From positions 46,639,131 through 46,703,130 of the forward strand of contig OX336393.1 in the NCBI GenBank assembly GCA_946902985.2: a stretch of 64,000 bases of DNA. The letters run 5' to 3'. This document shows positions 18,138-29,356 of this stretch, in pieces; the stretch's first letter is position 1; each line of letters opens with the position of its first letter. The DNA is from Meconema thalassinum (lineage: Eukaryota; Arthropoda; Insecta; Orthoptera; Tettigoniidae). The position numbers and the translations under genes are program-made. A model generated the notes under the pieces. That model worked only from the letters and a program-made list of their open reading frames with translations, did not search any database and was not told the DNA's origin.

Positions 18138-19747
18138 CCACGCTTTGAACATTCTCTTATCAGGCACGTGGACAGCTAACGTCCAAGGTGAACACCTGCG
18201 GTAGATCAAATTTCACGTCAACTTGCATTTTGTCACGTATGAAGCAAGACAGGATGTAACTTGTCAACAGTTATCGCGCATGTGGACAGATAACGTCCCA
18301 AGCGAACACCTGCGGTAGATCAAATTTCACATGAACTTGCATTTTGTCACGTACGAAGCAAAACAGGATGTCACTGGTTTAGCATACATGTGGTTTCACA
18401 AATGTGTGTGCATGCCTTTCACACTCCCCTGCCACCACGATGATCAGATTATTTCACCTTCAAGCGTCTTGGTCATTTTTTCCATTGCACCTGTTGTCAA
18501 GTCAGATCGGAGCCTTCCAATAAGCTCAAATGACCTTCACCTCCTGCTCGTTTGTCTTCGATACTCGCTTCGACCAACATAGAATCAAGTTCTCATCACC
18601 GTTTACACGTTAAAGGTAAAATATCAGGAAAAACGCACGCTCGCTCTGTCATACACCGATCCGCCGAAATAGCGATTGATCTATTGAACACAGCCACTGT
18701 GGTCAGCGACAGGTTCATTGAAACACACACACACACACACACACCCAGCCGTATCGTCTCTCTCTCAACCGCCACGCTTCATGGACATTATAAACAGGCA
18801 AAGAAAAAGAAAACGTTATTTCAACATGTATGGCGTTAGGCCCTTTGTGAATTATCTTTTTGGAAAAAAATATCTACCACATTTGAAAGGGGGCATTAGC
18901 CCGAGTCCTAGGACACCTCGTACACGTCTCTAGCGTTATTGGTTCGTGAGATATCGACAAAAATCACGAAAAACACATGTTTACCCCCAAAATCGCGTTT
19001 CCAAAATTTTTTAAAATTACAACGAGTGGTCCATAGCAAAGAGGACGTCACCCCGAGTTCTTGGACCCGTCGTACATGCCTCTAGCATACTTTGTTCGCG
19101 AGATATAGCAAAAAGTTCAAAATCACGGTTTTACCCCAAAAAGACCGTGTTTCCAGATTTTCACCTTTTCGACACCTACATTCCCGTAAAGAGCACAATG
19201 AGACGAAAAAAACGAATCCAAGCACGCCCTCCTAGCATGGCTCCTTCCATTCCAAGGTCGCAGGGGCTCACCACTTGCTAAGTGGAGCAGCTCCCCCCCT
19301 TACCACACTACTACACACAGGTTTTCATCCTAGAAACTTGAAATTTATTTTGGGGGTAGAGGGGGTAGGGACCATTGATTTACGTTAAACAATTTTTTTT
19401 GTAGAGTTCCTAGTTTCCAAAATATAGGATTTTCAAAATTCGAGTGTTTTCAAAAAAACATAAAAAGTAAAAAAGTTTTATTATAGAAAATAAAGGTCAT
19501 AAAGGCCATTCGTTTGAGCCATGGCACAACGTTCTATCCTGTTTGGTTTTCAAACTATCGCCTATTTTCCAAAACAAAAAAACAAAGAATTTTTGAAAAA
19601 TATAATACATGGTCAATAGGAAAGAGGACGTCAGCTCGAGTTCAACGACACCTCATATGTCAACATCCGACCATGGGTTCGCGAGATATTGGCTTGGACT
19701 AACGCGGCGGCCATGACACTCGTTAGAATCGGCATCACCCCCCTACT
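18138..19747 (-). repeat. Polinton right terminal inverted repeat (about 1.61 kb)
   Basis: It is the inverted copy of 1646-3404. It has one fewer 150-bp internal module than the left arm, which accounts for the 149-bp length difference. It ends CCCCCCTACT followed by TACGTA. Confidence 0.93.
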
Positions 19748-19753
19748 TACGTA
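19748..19753. repeat. Polinton target-site duplication, right copy
   Basis: TACGTA, identical to 1640-1645. The sequence after it (AATCTTTTGACCGAACTACAAG, starting at about 19754) continues the interrupted H1 module. Confidence 0.9.
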
Positions 19754-20500
19754 AAATCTTTTGACCGAACTACAAGATCATCAGCTCAATCATTTGCAGA
19801 TGGCGGCCATGTATGTGTGCAAATAGATTCCCACTATCTATTCAAACACGGTGAAACCGAATTGAAGGAATTTTGGTACAGAGGTAGCACTAGCAAAGGG
19901 CAACTCAGTGTCATGTTTTATATCGCCGCCATCTTGAGGGAAATGGAATGGCGGTCACCCAAATGTTAAAAGCTTAAATCAAATTACGACCAACCTGATC
20001 ACCTGATCTCTACTGAATTTTGCAACAGCATACCTGTTTGTGGGAAGAGTCTTTTGACTGAACTACAAGGTCATCAGCCCAATAATTTGCAGATAGTGGC
20101 CATGTATGTGTTCAAATCGATTCCCCCCGTCAATTCAAACACGGTAAAACCGAATTGAACGAAATTTTGGTACAGAGGTAGCACTAGCAAAGGGCACCTC
20201 AGTGTATTGTTTTATAACGCCACCATCTTCACGGAAACGGAATGGCGGCCACCGAAATGTTAAAAGCTTAAATCAAATTACGATCAACCTAATTATTTGA
20301 TCTCTACCAAATTTTGCAACAACATACCTGTTTGTGGGCATCTTTTGACTGAACTACAAGGTAATCAGCCCAGTAGTTTGCAGATAGCGGCCATGTATGT
20401 GTGCAAATAGATTCACCATATCAATTCAAACACGGCGAAACTGAATAAAATAAAATTTTGTACAGAGGTAGCACTAGCAAAGGGCACCTCATATTCATGT
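19754..20500 (+). mobile_element. H1 element, continuation after the Polinton
   Basis: It continues the tandem modules with CCGAACTACAAG, ATGGCGGCCATGTATGTG, GGTGAAACCGAATTGA and AGAGGTAGCACTAGCAAAGG. The module similarity stops near 20490-20500. A segment of about 140 bp (20500-20640) then precedes the resumed H2 sequence. Confidence 0.65.
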
Positions 20501-20639
20501 TTAATTTCCGTATAGCACGTCGTATATCAACAAGCTACTAGAACCAACATTCAATTATACTCCTTGAAAAGGACAAAGACTTATTACAATACCCATGCAT
20601 TTAGGAGAAAGTTGGCTATATGTTCTTGACTGAACATCT

Positions 20640-20905
20640 TGTTATTTCTTGTATCCTAATCATGCGATCGAAATCAACGTTTGAATAATCAACCTACGCA
20701 ATAATCCTCATTGAATAGTACATAACTCTATGGCCTACATTTATTAAAATCCAACATGGCGACCATCCGAAATATTTAAACGGTTCTCAATATCTACGAA
20801 TCTATTGCAGCAATCAAACTGAAGTTTCTTTTTATGTTAATAGAGACAATTAACACAAGTAGGATGTATAAAATAGGCCATATTGTTCCTCCCGGAACTA
20901 CTTGT
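20640..20905 (+). mobile_element. H2 element, second part with 3' hairpin
   Basis: It matches 44620-45320: ATCATGCGATCGAA, ACATGGCGACCATCCGAAATATTTA, and a terminal short hairpin (GTTCC...GGAAC) followed by TACTTGTT. It is the complement of the part at 616-1113. Confidence 0.6.
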
Positions 20906-21212
20906 TGCTTATGATTATCACCATAAATTTGGTCTTCATTATATTGATGTCAAGACCATATTCCTGCATAGTGAATACAACTCTGTCGATGAGGTATTGT
21001 AACATTGATTTACGTTAATTACTGTTCATCCACGTCTAGGGTCTGTACGGTGTCTGCGGCTGATCTGTCCATATTTGCTGAACTAGTTCCCATATTACGT
21101 CAGCTTATTTAAAAAACATTTTTTGTTATAACAGTTGTCAGTTTACTGTCAATAACTTCAATTTCTGAAATAAACTGGTGTGACTTGGAACAATCGAATA
21201 TCAACATTCCAG
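20906..21212. other. Unassigned sequence between H2 and H1 copies
   Basis: I see no gene or repeat here that is shared with the rest of the window. Confidence 0.4.
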
Positions 21213-23150
21213 GCTGAATTGATAGGGGGAATCGATTTGCACACATACTTGGCCACCATCTGCAAACTATTGGGCTGATGTTCTTGCAGTTTGGTCAGAA
21301 TATGTTTCCCACATAAAGATATGGTGTTGCAAAATTAGGTAGAGACTAGATTATTAGGTTGGTCGTAATTACATTTTAGCTTTTAACATTTGGGTGGCCG
21401 CGATTACGTTTCCATCAAGATAGCGGTGATATAAAACATGACACAGAGGTGCCCTTTGCTAGTGCTACCTCTGTACCAAATTTCGTTCCATTCGGTTCCA
21501 CCGTGTTCGAATTAATAGGGGGAATCGATTCTGACACAAAGATGGCCGCCATCCGCAAACTATTAGGCGAATGACCTATTAGATTGGTCAAAGGATGCTC
21601 CCTCCATAAAGGTATGTAGTTGCAAAATTTGGTAGAGATCGGATGATTAGGTTAATCGTAATTTGATTTAAGCTTTGAACATTCGTGTGGCCGCCATTAC
21701 GTTTCAGTCAAGATGGCGGCGATATAAAACATGACACTGAGGTGCCCTTTGCTAGTACTACCTCTGTACCAAATTTCGTTCCATTCGGTTCCACCGTGTT
21801 CGAATTAATAGGGGGAATCAATTTTGACATAAAGATGGCCTCCATCCGCAAACTATTAGGTGAATGACCTATTAGATTGGTCAAAGGATGCTCCCTCCAT
21901 AAAGGTATGTAGTTGCAAATTTTTGGTAGAGATCGGATGATTAGGTTAGTCGTAATTTGATTTAAGCTTTGAACATTCGTGTGGCCGCCATTACGTTTCA
22001 GTCAAGATGGCGGCGATATAAAACATGACATTGAGGTGCCCTTTGCTAGTGCTACCTCTGTACCAAATTTCGTTCCATTCGGTTCCACCGTGTTCGAATT
22101 AATAGGGGGAATCAATTTTGACATAAAGATGGCCGCCATCCGCAAACTATCAGGTGAATGACCTATTAGATTGGTCAAAGGATGCTCCCTCCATAAAGGT
22201 ATGTAGTTGCAAAATTTGGTAGAGATCGGATGATTAGGTTAATCGTAATTTGATTTAAGCTTTGAACATTTGTGTGGCCGCCATTACGTTTCCGTCAAGA
22301 TGGCGGCGATATAAAACATGACACTGAGGTGTCTTTTGTTAGTACTACCTCTGTACCAAATTTCGTTCCATTCGGTTGCACCGTGTTCGAATTAATAGGG
22401 GGAATCGATTTTCACACGAAGATGGCCGCCATCCGCAAACTATTACGCTGATGACCTATTGGTTTGTTCAAAGGATGCTCCCCCCATAAAGGTATGTTGT
22501 TGCAAAATTTGGTCGAGATCGGATGATTAGGTTAATCGTAATTTGATTTAAGCTTTGAACATTTGTGTGGCCGTCATTACGTTTCCGTCAAGATGGCGGC
22601 GATATAAAGCATGACACTGAGGTGCCCTTTGTTAGTACTACCTCTGTACCAAATTTCGTTCCATTCGGTTGCACCGTGTTCGAATTAATAGGGGAATCGA
22701 TTTTCACACAAAGATGGCCGCCATCCGCAAACTATTACGCTGATGACCTATTGGTTCGGTCAAAGGATGCTCCCCCCATAAAGGTATGTCGTTGCAAAAT
22801 TTGGTAGAGATCGGATGATTAGGTTAGTCGTAATTTGATTTAAGCTTTGAACATTTGTGTGGCCGCCATTACGTTTCCGTCAAGATGGCGGCGATATAAA
22901 AAAAACACTGAGGTGTCCTTTGCTAGTGCTACCTTTGTACCAAATTTCGTTCAATTCGCATTCACCGTGTTCGAATTGATAGGGGGGGACAGACATTCAG
23001 AGTACACACACTCACACACAGACACACAGACACACACACACACACAGACTCACACACACACATACACACACACAGACAGACACACTTTTTTCGCCCTGTG
23101 TTGATCTCATAAGTCTACTTTCATTTTTTGCAAAAATCGATAGTAGGCTA
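21213..23150 (-). mobile_element. H1 element, second copy with about 293-bp tandem array
   Basis: More than six tandem modules of about 293 bp are present. Equivalent positions include 21685, 21979 and 22565 (spacing 294, then two units). Each carries TGGCCGCCATTACGTTT, CAAGATGGCGGCGATATAAA and CTACCTCTGTACCAAATTTCG. The array ends in a (CA)n microsatellite (23000-23080) and the terminal hairpin 23111-23150. Short open frames in the modules are repeat artefacts. Confidence 0.75.
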
Positions 23151-23640
23151 AAAATATAGTACATTATGGAACGAGCCTATAATGCCAATAATTAAGACAC
23201 GAGTATGTTTATAAAACGAGCGTACGCGAGTTGTTTAATTTCCATACGAGTGTCTTAATTACCATTATATTCGAGTTGCATACGACTGTTGATGTTCGAC
23301 GATAATTATTATAACTATTTTATGTTCGAACATAAATATTCATAAATATCTGTCGAGATTTCACCAGTTTTATGTACTGAACAGAGCGCATGTGACGCAG
23401 AGAGTGCCTTGTATTTGACCATGGCCTTCTCGATTACCCCTCTATGACACTAGGTCATGCATTGAAATTTAAATTAGAAGGCCTTGGAACTCAGTGCAGG
23501 TGCGATGTTATCTTTACCTAATTGGTCAAAGAACTGTTTCTTTAGCTGTGATTGGTGGGAGAAACTGTTTCATAATGAAAAATAGTGTTATAGTGACCAT
23601 CATTATGATACAGTTTTCTGACATATAATAGTCATTGTCG
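23151..23640. other. Unassigned sequence
   Basis: AT-rich sequence with short TATGTTCGA(A)CATAA-type palindromic words around 23320-23340. No gene is seen. Confidence 0.35.
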
Positions 23641-24335
23641 AACATAAACTATTTATAAGGATCTGAATGAGTTTCTAAATGGTATGGACTCCGTCTTGAG
23701 GAAGGAATTCATGATGAAAATCAATACATGCAGCCTAAGGAAGTCTGAAACCCCCATGGCCGTCAAATTGGCAGGTGAAAAAGCTAAAGGGAGCAAAGGG
23801 GATTTAAAAAGTAGGTTGACTAAGACAAGGAAAGCATTTCTACAGAAAATGAATCTGTTGACATTAAATATAGATTTTGGTAACTTATTAGGAAGTAATT
23901 TTTGAAAGCCGTTTTCTGGGGCGTGGCACTCTATGGAAGTAAAACTTGAACTGTTGGTGCAGTAGAAAGGAGTAGAATAGAAGCGTTTGAAATGTGGTGT
24001 TACAGGAGAATGATGAAGATCAGATGGGTTGATAGAGTTACAAGAAGAGGTATTAAAATGAGTGGGAGAAGAGTGATGTTTCTGTCGACTGCTAATGGAG
24101 AGAAGAGATAGGTTGGTTGGACTATACTAAGACACCCAGGAATAGCAAGCTTAGTTTTGGAAGGAAGGGTCGAGGATAAAAACTGTAGCAGTAGACTAAG
24201 GTTAGAATATGTTAAACAGATTGCCTCGGATGTAGGGTGTGGTAGCTATGTAGAGATGAAACGATTAGCTCAAGACAGCGAGCCATGGAGAGCTGCAACA
24301 AATCAGTCAAGACTGAAGACAACAAGAAAATCGAA
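23640..24335 (+). pseudogene. LINE remnant, 3' end of a reverse transcriptase ORF (RTE-like)
   Basis: The conceptual translation in shifting frames gives the C-terminal region typical of LINE ORF2 proteins: WGVALYGSKT, EAFEMWCYRRMMKIRWVDRV, GWTILRHPGIASLVLEGRVEDKN, GCGSYVEMKRLAQD and WRAATNQS. Several stops and frame changes are present. The same family is found on the minus strand at 61900-62400. Clade placement near RTE/BovB is an impression from motif wording only. Confidence 0.7.
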
Positions 24336-24733
24336 CGAAACCTTCATATTTTGGACAGGTTTTTGGCAATTGGTTTTGGCAATTAATTGAAGTTGTTGAT
24401 ATTCTTATAGCGGTTTAGTCAATAGAGTAACTGGCCACCGAGGCTGCTCTGTACACAGGTAGAGGGGAAGGGGTTGTGCGATGTTATCCTAGGACGTGTT
24501 AGCAAAATAGCCACAGGGCCCTCAAAGGGGATTAGTTTCTCTATCGTCCACTGAGCTCTTAAGCCGCTATTGGCATTTCCAAGGTAACCAACTCCTAAAT
24601 TGGGGCGGGAAGTTAACGCAGTAATCAGCCATCCTCTGTGGGGTCGCATACATGTCCACTGTCGGCTTTTAACACCAGCCGGTGTAGCAATCCTAATTAA
24701 TGTACAGGGCTAGGCTATATCCGGGTACCCCAG
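24336..24733. other. Unassigned sequence
   Basis: No gene or internal repeat is recognised. Confidence 0.35.
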
Positions 24734-25617
24734 GGGCCCACATCTAGTGGGACGTGGGTTGGCGACCACGGGACCCCAGCTGAGTCCGGCATAGCGACCA
24801 CTTACTTGTGCTGGACTTATCTCCGTCTTCTTTCCTGTCGACCTCTCTTGCTCAACTCTTGTTCTCTCCTGACCCCGACAGTATTAGGGTATCCGAGGCC
24901 TAGGGAGTCTCTTCCTTTCCCGTCTTCATCTTTCCTGATCCCTCATTCTTCGAGGGTTCAGCCATCTTTTTTTCATCATTATAGTTCATTTTCTCTTTAA
25001 GATTCCCGCCCTGATTTTCTGAATTGGCCCCCCGTGCTTCTACATTGCATTTTGTAAGAATTTTCCATCTAAACTCCATTTTGTAATTATTTTCCATCTC
25101 AATTGCATTTTGTCAGTACAGTATTTTGAATCGCGGGCTTCTACATATTGTGAGTATTTTGAATATATCATACATTTTGTAAGCATTTTCAATTCAATTG
25201 CATTTTGTAAGTATTTTGAATTCCAATTGCAATTTGTGAGTATTTTGGATCTGAACCAGCCTTTTTCAATCTAACTTGCATTGTTTATCTTCAATTCAAT
25301 TGCATTTTGCAAGTATTTTGAAACTAAGCTACATTTTGTGCGTTTTTTCAATTTGAATTTTATTTTGTGAGTATTTTCAACCTAAACCGCAGTTTGCAAG
25401 TATTCTCAATCTAAATTATATTTTGTAGGATGGGCATTTTGTTAGTATTTTGAATGTAAATTACATTTTGCTTGTATTTTTAATCTTTTGTCAGTATTTT
25501 CAATCTCCGTTTGTTTCCGTTATGGCTTCAATTTCATTGTCATTTTCGCCATCACCCAGACCATTAGGGGCCGATAACCTAGATGTTAGGCACCTTAAAA
25601 CAACAATTATCATCATC
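24734..25617 (+). mobile_element. SINE-like retroposon, second copy
   Basis: It shares the CCCCAGGGGC start, the GTGGGTTGGCGACCACGG block, the GTATTAGGGTATCCGAGGCC block, the ATTGCATTTTGTAAGTATTTT minisatellite (25040-25480) and the 3' tail TTAAAACAACAATTATCATC with 3465-4930. The pyrimidine-rich middle is shorter than in the first copy. No clear flanking duplication was found. Confidence 0.65.
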
Positions 25618-25782
25618 ATGTTTTGCTATTATTTATGAACCATTTATCGGTGCAAAATATTAATACATATATTTTTTCCGGAAGTGTGTTATATATTTGG
25701 TTATCACCGCTTACTTAAATTGAAAAATAATCTAGTACGGTTGACTATGTAGTATGGTGGAGGAATTACCCTACGCCCACAG
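25618..25782. other. Short unassigned stretch before the LTR element
   Basis: No feature beyond the GTAT at 25783-25786 that is duplicated after the LTR element. Confidence 0.35.
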
Positions 25783-25786
25783 GTAT

Positions 25787-28700
25787 TGAACCCTTATTGA
25801 TCGTCGATAAATAAGTATTCATATTTATTATTATTATTACTACGGCCCAGGCAGCACATAAGGAAGTCGACTTGGATATTAGGGAGGCCAGCATTTCGTA
25901 ACGATTGCAACAGAAGTTGAGCCAGTAGCTATTCCTGGGGGACGGCCAGAATTAGTCGAGTTCAAGGCTAGATTGTGCAACTACTGTACCAAAATTGGAG
26001 ACATAAAGGAAGAATCACGAGGTCTTCTCAACGAACATACGATTGAATCAGCCAATCGCAAGAGACCAAGCCGTGACCACGAGGTGGACGGCGTCAGTAG
26101 TAAAAAGCCCGCGGAAGTGTGTATCTAAGGAACCGCCGAACGGATTAATTTCCGCTCGAGTTATTTGAGACGTTGGATTTATTTGGAGAAGAATGACACT
26201 AGCTACATCATTGTGAGACAAAAACTCTGGAAGTTTTTATCCGACTTTGCCCCACTCCACCGCCCTTGTCAGTTTCTCATAAATAGCTTGGCCTGACGCC
26301 AATTAAAGTCTATTCTTTTGGAGCCTTCAGAGGCATACTCCACGCCAGTTCGAAGTGTGAATTTTAAAGTCTTACCTTATGGAGCCTTGAGAGGCATACT
26401 CCACGTCAGTTTGGTTTGTGATTTTGACGCTCGAATTTATCTAAGTCATTATTCGGTGTAAAATATGATTTTTACGCTCTAACTCAGTAAAGCTAATTCA
26501 TTTGTGAGCTTTGAGAAACTAAAGTCGTCGCGATCGCAGTATCAAATTTTAAAAGCTGTAATACATTTTATTATAAAATCAACTGTGTTGTGTGGTCTAA
26601 ATATTTCACGGTAGCGCGTGATGAACAGTAACATTCATTTCAAGACGACGAGTTCAACTTTAAGAGGGAAGTATCGTACCACCCTAATTAGCGCTTACCA
26701 GAACCGAAGTCCATAGTATAGACGGAAATACCAGACGAGATAGCGACTGCTAGTGCAGCCAGGATTGTGAACTTGTTAACGAGCCAGTGGCGCGGACTCG
26801 AGATGTATATTTATGTATAAATTGTGTATTTTATGTATGTTTTTATAGTGCGTGTGTCTGATATAATTAGGGCCAGTCTTCGCTATTAATCGCACTAGGA
26901 CAATTGTGGGTGAACTGAGTAGCCTGCAAGCGATTATAGATAGGCAAATATTTAATATTGAACTTTTCTGCCGAGGAGTCCAGACCAAGATGAACAGCAC
27001 GTGGTTTGAAGTTGGGATGAGCTTCAAGAAATCAGCACAGACGACTACTATGGAGAGCTAAATTGTCCATAGGGCAATGGGTTGAGGAGGATGTCCTTGG
27101 TCTACATGCAGAAGCGGTGATGTACTAAAATTGGATTTATTTCAATTATGTAGTTAGATTTGGCCGGGGAACTTTGTATATAGTCATGTTTTTCTTTCTT
27201 GTTGTTTTAGAGTTTTTCTTGTACCGACACTGTATGTTTAAATGTCCGTTGGCGCGTGGCCAAAGTGTTTGTTGATATTTTGTTTTCTTTCTTGAGTCAA
27301 GTGTAATGTACGCGGCGTGCGTGCGTAATTTTTTATCCTTGCAATTGCGGAACCCGTTACATTCGATAAATGGTGCTTTATTAACGTTAATATTTGAAAT
27401 AGGAAGGGGAGGGAATGAGTGTAAAACATTTTGCTGAACAGGTTATTATTATTCATGTTAGGGTAGCCGAGTGCACCAACTTAAAAGTAATTGTAGAACA
27501 CCTTCGTTCTAATTTTGATAGATTTTCTTGAGTCCTTTTCAGGTGACTAGTCACGGCATAGAACGATGGCGCCAGCATGTGGATATTATTTGTGTCTTTT
27601 ATTTCAGGGTCTGTCAAAACCCATACGTGTGATTCAGTGTGTGTTGATGTGTCTAGTGTGTGTTGATTCTACGTGAGGAGGGGGTAGTTGTCCTACCGCC
27701 CTTATATATTTTTGCTGCTATTGTATTTTTTAGATGGAAAGACAGAGTGCTCTTGGGAGACTGCTGATTCTTGTCCATATGGTTATTCTGACACACACAT
27801 GTATTATTGTGCTTTGGGGCACATTTCTTCGAGGTTCGACCCCATGTTCTGGGAGGTCGACGTATTTTGACACGTGGGTTGACAGACATGCAGAGTTCCA
27901 CAAACCGCCCGTTTTGCCTGTGACTTATATTTTGATAGGCAGTCCTTGTGTCCGACTGATCCCTGTAAGCTTTCATATAGCAAACCTGTTCATTGTGATG
28001 GTTAATTTTTAAGCCATAATTAATTGGGGAGTTCGCCATGTGTGTAACGGATTGTTGTGACTTGTATGGGTAAAAATATTGTGATTAACGTAAATGTTGG
28101 CTGTTTGCCTATTGCTTTGTTGATGACTCGATTCATGTAATTTTGTGTGTCACACCCGTGTGGTGTAATGGTAGAGTATGTTGTAAATTTTGACAGCGGT
28201 CATTTGAGTATTTTTCTATTGGTCACGTGTTAATGTACTTGTGTTGATTTGTGTGAGAAGACCTAAGTTTTTAGGCAGTAAATGTTGCTACGGCAATCTA
28301 AGTCCAATTTCACTCGGAAATTTTGTGTTTGTTTATAGTAGATTTAGGAAGTGTCGGTTTAATTTAAGTAGTGTAGTTGTGTTCCCCCGTGTCAGTCTAG
28401 CTCTAGGAAATGCGGATTCGGTGTTTGAAGGGTCATCCCGGATGATAACGAATCACGCATTCAAAGTACACATCGTGATGCATGTAGAACTGCATACGCA
28501 TTTATATGGTCACTTTTGCATCTTTTATTTAAGGACACTTGGTCCAAGTAATTAATCTCTCCAGAGATATCGCCTAAGTTTTTGGCATTTTTATTAAATG
28601 GGAGTCAGTTGGGAGATTTTGTTGTTAATTGTTTATGTGTAAATATGGTGATTTGTTATTAAATTCAGTTGTTTTTAACCCTGGCTTCACTCTTTCCTGC

Positions 28701-28815
28701 ATGTCATTTTGTTATATGTTACCCTGCAAGTTAATGAAGCGCCCTGACAGCAACTTACGAATATGACCCGTTACGCCCCGAATCTGAGTCTCATATGCTT
28801 CTTTGCAAGGGTTCA
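25787..28815 (+). repeat. Gypsy 5' LTR (3,029 bp)
   Basis: Its starts and ends match 35484-38512 exactly in length. It begins TGAACCCTTATTGATCG and ends CTTTGCAAGGGTTCA, a short TGAACCC/GGGTTCA inverted repeat. Three kilobases is long for an insect gypsy LTR. Open frames inside (for example at 27653-28039 and 28241-28555) are repeated in both LTRs and show no domain. Confidence 0.95.
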
Positions 28816-28826
28816 TAAAACAAAAA

Positions 28827-28844
28827 TGGCTGCCCAAGTGGGGA
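28827..28844 (+). other. Putative primer-binding site
   Basis: TGGCTGCCCAAGTGGGGA lies 11 bp after the 5' LTR. It resembles the tRNA-Lys-type PBS TGGCGCCCAACGTGGGG but with small differences, so the priming tRNA is uncertain. Confidence 0.5.
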
Positions 28845-29356
28845 TTGTTGTTGTTGTTGCTTCGCTGATCTCATATTTATTTCGTTGAGAAATGATGCCA
28901 GGTCAAGCGGACATGTAAATTCAGTAAATGGAGGCGATGTTGTACCGCCATGTGCATTAGTAAAATCACTGAGTTCCTAAAGTTAGAAATATTGAACAAG
29001 GTTAGAATTTGATTTGGTATTTGTTATAAACTTGTTCTGGCGCCCACATTAAAATTAGAAATTTGCATTATTAATGAACTCAGTTAAAGCAGGAAGATGT
29101 TGCCTTATATTTGACATTTAATTGACTTCGGTTAATTGGTGTTTCGTAAATTCTGTTGGTTAGGAATTTAAAAGCAGATCACTAGGGGTTATTTTATTGT
29201 TTGGGAATAAGTGTCATTGTATTCAGTAAATTTTGTTACTGAAAATTTCATTAAATTAGAGCCAGTAATATTTAAATGTGTGACATGTATGTGCGTATAG
29301 GGCTGAAACCTTAGCCCATAACCCTGTTTTTCTCTGAATATATTTGTGTGTGTGAA
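28845..29356. other. Gypsy untranslated leader
   Basis: About 500 bp of AT-rich leader between PBS and gag start. Nothing further is recognised. Confidence 0.5.

Larger units (their letters stand above)
1646..19747 (+). mobile_element. Maverick/Polinton DNA transposon, 18.1 kb
   Basis: The termini are AGTAGGGGGGTGATGCC and its reverse complement, with TACGTA duplicated on both sides. The long TIRs are at 1646-3404 and 18138-19747. The gene set is diagnostic of Polintons: protein-primed DNA polymerase B, RVE integrase with chromodomain, A32-like packaging ATPase, adenain-like protease, and major and minor jelly-roll capsid proteins. Size and duplication length fit the family (15-20 kb, 6 bp). 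Removing the element restores a continuous H1 module. Single-base frameshifts in the polymerase and ATPase suggest this copy is not autonomous, unless they are assembly errors. Confidence 0.97.

Noticed and set aside
20500..20640. A separate mobile element, because a similar segment lies inverted at about 39677-39770
   Set aside because: The shared stretch is only about 100 bp and its boundaries are unclear, so I did not name a family.
21685..23104. Repeated small frames starting MWPPLRF
   Set aside because: Products of the 293-bp tandem module, with no independent evidence of coding.
27653..28555. Open frames repeated at 37350-38252
   Set aside because: They lie within the two LTRs, so their duplication is explained by the LTRs. 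No domain is present.
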